Below are positions 57,561 to 64,000 of a stretch of DNA of 64,000 nt, in pieces. The stretch is from Micropterus salmoides. Lineage: Eukaryota; Chordata; Actinopteri; Centrarchiformes; Centrarchidae. The notes under the pieces are model-generated. The model had not been told where the DNA came from and did no database searches. It saw nothing but the letters and a program-made list of their open reading frames with translations. The stretch lies in NCBI RefSeq assembly GCF_014851395.1, contig NW_024041150.1, positions 37,645,585-37,709,584 on the forward strand, written 5' to 3'. The position numbers and the translations under genes were made by a program. Positions within the stretch are counted from its first letter, which is position 1, and every line of letters begins with the position of its first letter.

Positions 57561-58813
57561 TTAAGTTTTCTGGCATTGGCAGTGTTTTGCTTGGGTTTTG
57601 TAGAACTCACTAACGGTTGTTTGGAGAGGACACTGTGTTTCAGGAAAGGCTACTATCTTCAGTTCTTCCTGAAGTTTTTGCAGAGTGATGGTGGGCAGAT
57701 ACTTGCGTTCAGGTTTATCAGGAACATTGTCACCCCAGTGCGCGCTTGCGATCCATTTCTTCTTTTTGGAGTCGTAGCAGCAGAATGCTGACCAGAGCTT
57801 GTCAGGAATATTAACCCTCTTATTTAGTTTGGTGTTGGGGTCGGTGCTTGGGTTGGGTATTGCTCCAGTTACAACATAGGCTTTAGTAACAGCGTTGTTG
57901 TCTTTGCAGTATTCGTCCATAATACATTTGATGCACTGCTCCATGCTGCTCCAGCTTCCGCTGTTGAATGATATTGCTTGTGGAACGATGTTTGTCAGGG
58001 TAAAGGTTGAGTTTTTGTCAGATTCAGTTAACCCATATGAGCTTGGAATTATATGGCCCCTGTTAAATTTTTTGTCTTTGTCTATGTAATCCTTTTCCAC
58101 AGCCTGGTTCTTGTAGGTCTTGCCGTTGTCGTTTGCCATGTCTTGTTCGGGTCATCTTTATTCTCAAGCTGTAAGAGTTAAAGACTAAGTTACTGATCCA
58201 GGTAGAGTAGCAATAAAGTAAACGTACAGTAAAAATATCCTTTAGCATTTATGTAAAGCTGCACAGAAAGGCTAAGCCTGATATCTCTTCTTCCTCTGAG
58301 CCATAAAGCTCCAAGGATGTCCAAAAACTATTAAGACACACCACTGAGCCTCACTGTGCAACACATTATTGTTTAGTAGGTAAGAGTAGCATTTCAACTG
58401 ATGGCGTAAATGGATTAGCAGCAATTACTTTTTAGTTTTATTGTTTTAGTTTGTTTAGTTTTTTATTTGTAAATAAGAAAAACACACCTGTGGCTCTATC
58501 ATCCATTTTTTTGGTCTGTTGAATTTTAACCCCTCTTGTTTCCCTGTGTACTTGTAGGCAGAAAACACAGGAATCATGTTCTCTGTGTCGTAGAGCGTCA
58601 GAAACTTTCTCTCATTTTTATAAGTCTGACAAATTAATTTGTATCGGGTCTGGCCTATTTTCCCGCCCTCCAAGATGCCTGGGACATGTGGTGGCTTTGC
58701 TTCAAGGAGAAACTGGTCACAGTCGGACACCGACTCAACAACTTCAGCCACTGTGGGAACAATGGGCAGGAAGGCAGCGAGGAGCAAAGATACCACATCT
58801 TCATGGACGTCAT
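57561..58813 (-). pseudogene. ENDD1-like gene B, disrupted by two 1-nt deletions
   Basis: Same two-exon plan as A and C: 58488-58813 and 57561-58168. Compared with A and C, one base is missing in the signal-peptide region (ATGTGGTATCTTTGCTCC where A has …CTCTTGCTG…), so the conserved ATG at 58813 is out of frame with the mature part (AEVVESVSDCDQFLLEAKPP). Another base is missing near the start of exon 2 (AACAAGACATG versus AACAAGAACATG), so exon 2 also falls out of frame with …WMIEPQ. Otherwise the domain is well kept: FNRGHIIPSSYG (DRGH variant), TLTNIVPQ, FNSGSW, WSAFCC, and a C-terminus ending HCQCQKT. It is either a young pseudogene or homopolymer-type sequence errors. Confidence 0.75.
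58169..58487 (-). other. Intron of ENDD1-like gene B
   Basis: Short (319 bases) compared with genes A and C. It retains the conserved 'gaaaggctaagcctgat' and 'ctctgagccataaagctcc' segment. Confidence 0.6.
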
Positions 58814-60293
58814 CGTCAAACTCTGTGTCTTTAGGTCAGAGGAGAGAGAAACAACCATCAACATCAGAGCAGGACTTTTTCTTACACCCACTTGGTTCAA
58901 AGGATACCCTTGTATATTTTAATATCTGACTCAGTAAAAAAGACTAAAACTATAAAGTCTACAGAAATAATTTTTCCAAAATGTTCAGAGCTATGATATT
59001 AATGAAGCTAGTTATGAAGTTTTGCTTTTTCTTTCTAAAATCTATCTTTATTGTTAATGGAGAAATCTTGAATATGCCTAGAAGTGATGTCAATACCCAG
59101 ATCATGGCTGTGGTACCTATGTTTTGACAGAAAAATAATATTTTTTTCATTTATAAAAGTTTTACATCAAGTTTTAAACAATAATCACAAATTTAAATCA
59201 AACTGTTGAAAACATTTACTTCATGTACACTACATATAACAATAACAGCAGTGCTGCAAATAAGTACTCGCTGAAGTTTCATTGTCAACTGTAAAGGTAA
59301 AAGCGTAAAATTAATATAAAATAAGTATAAACAAGGAAAAAAAATACCACCTCGTTTACAGGTGTCTTCGCGTTTGTGCAGCAGTGGAAACCAGACGGAC
59401 TTCCTCAGAGATCAAACAAGCTTGTAGAGGCTGATTTATACAGAACACGTTTATGACAGTGGATGAGAAGATATGCTAATGTTTGGTAGTAGATTACACT
59501 TAATCTGCGTCCACACAGAGACGTCACGCTATTCTTGTGTTCAGTACACACTGACTGCTCAAAGAAAAAAATTCAAAGACGCTTTGCATAGAGATTACCA
59601 CGAAATGAAAAAAGTGTGGTTACTTTGATGGATAGGAACAATTTAAACTGACACAATCAGTCAAGTACAAGTCGTAGAAAGACCATAACTGTCTACAGCC
59701 AACTATTGCACCAGTTCAAATTTAGACCTGATAACTTATCTCAGGTAAGTTTTTTTAAGCAAGTCATCTTGAAACAACTCATGCAGCTAACATTACTTAA
59801 TTAGCTATCTCCAACTGATTAAATCTGTTAGTGACATTTCTGTTGGAGAAGATCACGATAACCAGCTGGAATTAAAAGATGCTTTTGTCTGCCTGCCTCT
59901 GTCTGAACTTATTTTGCATTTATCTCACAGCACCACTGGGCCTAAATACAGCCTCACATAGCTGCTCGCATGACTTCAGTCTCATTACAAACATACATGA
60001 CATGCGCCTCAAAGCTAACTTTTGATCAAATGAAAGTGTTAAAAAGCTTAATGACACCGAAATCATTTACTTTCTCTCTAGAATACTTTTAATATTAATT
60101 GCAGCATGTGACGTAGTTACATGAAAACAGATTTGCACTGGAACTAAATTTCAGCCAGTGAAATAACAACAAAAGAAAGCTGACGATCCTTAAATGTCTT
60201 TACTGGGAGGAAAATGAAGCTTCAATTGTTGTTTGTGGCTTGATATACTTTTGTTTGGTGAGGCAGCTCTCTTTAACACTGTCAAAGCACTTG
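58814..60293. other. Spacer upstream of gene B, no gene recognised
   Basis: The first about 50 bases match the conserved upstream segment of the other nuclease genes ('ttaggtcagaggagagag'). The rest is AT-rich with no supportable exon, and ends at the gap. Confidence 0.4.
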
Positions 60294-60793
60294 NNNNNNN
60301 NNNNNNNNNNNNNNNNNNNNNNNNNNNNNNNNNNNNNNNNNNNNNNNNNNNNNNNNNNNNNNNNNNNNNNNNNNNNNNNNNNNNNNNNNNNNNNNNNNNN
60401 NNNNNNNNNNNNNNNNNNNNNNNNNNNNNNNNNNNNNNNNNNNNNNNNNNNNNNNNNNNNNNNNNNNNNNNNNNNNNNNNNNNNNNNNNNNNNNNNNNNN
60501 NNNNNNNNNNNNNNNNNNNNNNNNNNNNNNNNNNNNNNNNNNNNNNNNNNNNNNNNNNNNNNNNNNNNNNNNNNNNNNNNNNNNNNNNNNNNNNNNNNNN
60601 NNNNNNNNNNNNNNNNNNNNNNNNNNNNNNNNNNNNNNNNNNNNNNNNNNNNNNNNNNNNNNNNNNNNNNNNNNNNNNNNNNNNNNNNNNNNNNNNNNNN
60701 NNNNNNNNNNNNNNNNNNNNNNNNNNNNNNNNNNNNNNNNNNNNNNNNNNNNNNNNNNNNNNNNNNNNNNNNNNNNNNNNNNNNNNNNNNNNN
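60294..60793. other. Assembly gap (500 N)
   Basis: Exactly 500 N. It lies between ENDD1-like units B and C, so another partial unit could be hidden there. Confidence 1.
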
Positions 60794-60799
60794 TAATTA

Positions 60800-61411
60800 T
60801 AAGATAATATCATGTAACTTCTCTTCATACAAGAAGTTTGAGATATTGATAAAAGCTTGATTTGATTCACTCTGAAGATAAAATCTCCACTTCACACACA
60901 GTATCAGACGTCTGCAGGTTATTTCATTCACATCCTCGTGTACATTTACAAAGTGTCTTCTATCTGAAACTAAGCGAAGGAAATTTTCTTCTATCCAGTG
61001 TCCAGTCAACAGAAGAAATTAAATTAAACAAAAAAGTAAAGCACAGTAAAATGTAAACGAACAGCTCAGTCTGAAGATTCAAACATTTATGACAGAACAA
61101 TTTTCAACTTGTTAATTCGGCATTGACTCATTTTTTAGTTAATTATCTTGATTAGTTTAATTATACATACATGTTAGCTGCTGATCCTTTTTTAAAGTTT
61201 ATTTCACTCTTAAACATAATGAAATATTTACAGATTGAAGGCTTTGTTTGAATGTCCCTTTTTCTTTTTACCAAAGCTTTATATTTTCCAGGTTGAACCC
61301 CACAGAAACCTCTGTATTCACAGATGTGGTAAAGAGAGAAGCAGATGTAGATGGTGGGATGGCCAGAAGTGGTGTCAAAGGGGCAGATGTTAAGTGGGAG
61401 GGGGAAAATGG
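60800..61411. repeat. ENDD1-unit 3' flank, unit C
   Basis: Collinear with 33730-34330 and 56960-57560 ('catacaagaagtttgagat', 'cagtatcagacgtctgcag'). Confidence 0.75.
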
Positions 61412-63059
61412 TTAGTTTTTTTGGCATTCGCAGTCTGGGTCTTGGTTTTTGTAAAACTCACTAACGGTTGTTTGGAGAGGACACTTTGTTTCAGGAAAGG
61501 CTATTACAGTAAGTTCTTCACGGAGCTTCTCCAGAGTGATAGTGGGCAGATATTTGCCTTTAGGTTCATCAGGAACATTTTTGCCCCAGTGTGCACTTGC
61601 TATCCATTTTTTCTCTTTGGGGCTTTTGCAGCAGAATGCTGACCAGAGCTTGGAGGGAATATTAACCCTGTTATTGAGTTGTTCGTTGTTGTTGTTGGGT
61701 TTTGCTCCAGTTACCACATAGGCTTCAGTCACACCATTGTTGTCTGTGCAATATTCGTCCATAACACATTTGATGCACTTCTCCATTCTGCTCCAGCTTC
61801 CATGGTTGAATGATTCTTCTTGTGGAACGATGTTGGTCAGAGTAAAGGTGGATTTTTTGTCAAATATCTGGGACCCGTAAGAGCTTGGAATTAAATGGCC
61901 CCTATTATATGCTGTTTTGTTTGTGTAATCATTGTCCCCAGCCTGGTTGGTGTAGGTCTTCTTTTTGGTATACAAACACATGTTCTTGTTATTTCTGTTT
62001 TCAAGCTGTAAGAGTTAAAGATTAAGTTACTGATGCAGGCAGAGTAACAATACAATAAATTAAATTTACAGTAAAATATCCTTGATCTTTAGTTAAATAA
62101 CAGAATTTATGTAAAGCTGCACAGAAAGGCTCAGCCTGATATCTCTTCTTCCTCGGAGCCATAGAGCTCCAGTGTTGTACAAAAACTATTAAAACCCATC
62201 ACTGTTGAACTGTGCGACATGTCCCTTCATCACCATGAACACACACACTGTAGTTTATTTTAACTCAGCCCACATACACTGTCCTGCTGCCCCAAATACT
62301 CACTAGAGTACAAAATGTAAAAATAGTAGAAAAAAAGCTGACCCTTTTTTAAAAATGAAAATATATGAGAGCTGTTTTTAAAGATTTAGGAACCACAGAA
62401 AGTTTTGGTAGTACTGTTGGTGTTTTTCTGGCATTAACAAAAATATAGAATATCAGCTGCCTTATCATTTAATTTAAATGAATAATCATACAATACAATA
62501 ATTATAGCTTAGCATTGAGGTTTGTTGGTCTACACTGCAACTATATCAACAAGCCTGTATCACTGGTATGCAGTATGATGACGAGTTTTATTCCCAGCAT
62601 GGATACAAGTTTTATTATTGTTTATAGGTAATATAGCATTTCTACTGTGGGAGGGCCCGAGCCGTTATTACTTGCACCCAAAATACAATATTACTATTTA
62701 TTTAATTAGTTTTTTATGAGTCAATAAGAAAAACACACCTGTGGCTCTATTTTCCATTTGAGACAGGGCCGTCCCTTCTCTGTTTCCCCTGTGTACTTGT
62801 AGGCAGAATACACAGGAATCTTGTTCTTGGTGTCGTAGAGCGTCAGAAACCTTCTCTTATTGTCATAAGTTTGACATATGAATATGTATCGGTTCTTGTC
62901 CATTTTCTTGTCCTCCAAGATGCCTGTGACATCTGGTGGATTTTTGTTGAGGAGAAACTGGTCACATTTGGATACCTTCTTCACCACTTCAGCCACTGTG
63001 GGAACAATGGACAGGACGGCAGCGAGGAGGAACAGATACCGCATCTTCATGGACGTCAT
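61412..63059 (-). CDS. Endonuclease domain-containing 1 (ENDD1)-like protein, gene C
   Basis: Exons 62739-63059 (321 nt) and 61412-62005 (594 nt) join in phase 0 (…LKWKIEPQ | LENRNNKN…), giving 304 aa with no lesion. The start MTSMKMRYLFLLAAVLSIVP is a signal peptide. The N-terminal region keeps CDQFLLNKNPPDVTGILED, CQTY and FLTLYDTKNKIPVYSA. The nuclease fold has YNRGHLIPSSYG at the DRGH position (His about residue 144; Asn replaces Asp), TLTNIVPQ, FNHGSW, RMEK, WSAFCC, and ends DPDCECQKN. Family members are secreted or membrane-linked proteins of the DNA/RNA non-specific endonuclease fold. Real catalysis is not shown. This is the best-preserved member of the array. Confidence 0.88.
62006..62738 (-). 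other. Intron of ENDD1-like gene C
   Basis: Contains the conserved intron segment shared with A and B near 62125-62175 ('aaaggctcagcctgatatct'). No exon is seen. Confidence 0.6.
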
Positions 63060-63460
63060 CGTCAAACACTGTGTGTCTTTAGGTCAGAGGATAGAAAAAC
63101 AACCATCAAACGTTACAGTTTTCTTCAGTTTAAACCACAGCAACAAAGTTACATTAAATTATCATGAACTTGGCAGTGTGAAAAGCCTTGTGTTTGGTTA
63201 AAGAACACACTAAGTACAGGATGTTCATCGGGATCTTTCTCCACACTTCTTGGCTCACTAAAGTTACAGAAAATAAGAGCTACAGACAGACAAGCTATGA
63301 TCAGGTAGCGCAAACATACGACGACCAAAATGTAATGTAAATAAATGGACAGCAACAGATTACCAAAATTGTCCACCTATCCCAAAGAGGACCCATACCT
63401 TTAGATGAGAGGCTGTGGCCGTCAACGTTCAGAGATGAGTCTTACAGGAACTAATATGCA
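63060..63460. other. Upstream region of ENDD1-like gene C
   Basis: Conserved with upstream of A and B over the first about 60 bases ('tgtgtctttaggtcagagga'). A possible 5' UTR acceptor (complement reads …acacacag just before the ATG context) is seen in A and C. 63374-63452 repeats the block of 31245 and 38528. Confidence 0.4.
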
Positions 63461-64000
63461 GGGACGTGCACAGGAATTTTGAAGGGCAGTTGCTCTGACC
63501 TGAAAAAAGGCACTAAACACAGTATCCAAAATGTATTAACAATATAAATGTCACCAAAATACATATGAGAAAAAGAGTTCCTTATATTATTGTTTATTGT
63601 TTTTTTTAATCATTATTATTTTTTTTTTCCTTTTTTTTTTTATTTGAAAATAAATAATCTAGATTGAATTGACAGATGGGGAAAACTCGCTTCTAATAAA
63701 ATATTAAATAAAAAAACGCTTAGATTTCGGAAAAAAATACAATCCTTTTTTAACCTTTTGGCTTCCCGTACATTCAGTTGCGCTTCTAGCTCGTATTCAC
63801 TTCTGTTGGTACGTATCACGTATGGTAACTGGGCAAAACTACGCATGATTTGTTGTAGTATGATTGCATAAAGGAAGGAAACAGGAATTCCGGTAGGGAA
63901 CAGAATCGACTGACGTGCAGGCAGCGCTGCAGCAGTGCAGCCACTTAAACAGAGTTTGCCCTTCCCCTACTGACTTTCACTTTCGGTGCCCGAATGGAAG
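63461..64000. mobile_element. Transposon-derived sequence at window end
   Basis: The edge 'gggacgtgcacaggaatttt' with 'gaagggcagttgctctgacc' resembles ends of common fish hAT-type elements. A T/A-rich low-complexity tract at 63595-63655 follows. The right end is beyond the window. It contains an ISRE-like motif TTTCACTTTC (63975-63984). Confidence 0.5.

Noticed and set aside
58788..58796. GTG start to rescue ENDD1-like gene B
   Set aside because: Not a normal vertebrate start; alignment with A and C shows a base deletion instead.
60190..60870. Long open frames across the second N gap
   Set aside because: Same reason: translated N.
1..64000. CRISPR arrays, operons, phage or prokaryotic systems
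   Set aside because: No regularly spaced repeats with unique spacers; gene structure is intron-split and eukaryotic. Tandem repeats here are microsatellites or transposon parts.

Overview
The window looks like nuclear DNA of a ray-finned (teleost) fish. It has intron-split immune-type genes, a dense and very mixed load of transposons (L2/CR1-type LINEs, Tc1/mariner, hAT, Harbinger-like MITEs, tRNA-headed SINEs, LTRs), AT-rich spacers, many microsatellites, and two 500-base N gaps (30741-31240 and 60294-60793). No prokaryotic or organellar signature is visible. Gene models were built by eye from reading frame, splice sites and family resemblance, so small exons may be missing.

Layout. (1) 1-13,000 holds the 3' end of a B7/butyrophilin-like immunoglobulin (Ig) receptor gene on the + strand (transmembrane exon 707-817, tail exons 1173-1216 and 3526-3609). 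It also holds a truncated V-domain exon (7543-7594) cut off at a transposon, two paralogous flanking blocks (5410-6900 and 12170-12710), L2 fragments and a probable solo LTR. (2) 13,000-19,400 holds an Fc-receptor-like gene on the - strand with two Ig domains and a transmembrane exon, plus a duplicated downstream block. (3) 20,400-31,240 holds a + strand V-type Ig gene with signal exon at 20601-20685. Its V exon lies in a 4.6-kb tandem duplication (21094-25679 and 26069-30740). Each copy carries the same dead Tc1 element and a differently frameshifted V exon, and the second copy ends at an assembly gap. (4) 31,240-39,230 holds a short duplicated block with a possible cytoplasmic exon, and the first ENDD1-like nuclease gene (- strand). 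(5) 39,600-45,812 is one decayed L2-clade LINE with esterase-type ORF1 and endonuclease/RT ORF2, interrupted by a solo LTR (5-bp target duplication), a hAT element (8-bp target duplication) and a tiny poly(A) retro-insertion (15-bp target duplication). (6) 45,813-56,500 is transposon graveyard: SINEs, a decayed unrecognised transposase-like region, a second LINE, LTR-like sequence and MITEs. (7) 56,500-63,100 holds two more ENDD1-like genes on the - strand, one apparently broken by two frameshifts and one intact.

The host genes fit a fish immune-gene cluster that grows by local duplication: cell-surface Ig receptors of the B7/butyrophilin and Fc-receptor-like types beside a tandem array of secreted DNA/RNA non-specific endonuclease-like proteins. 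A mirrored pair of interferon-response-like motifs precedes the V-type Ig gene. I found no convincing wholly new system. The best leads are the V-domain gene that has apparently lost its membrane exons, the nuclease array with a uniformly altered DRGH motif, and the receptor whose membrane helix is encoded by a GTT microsatellite.
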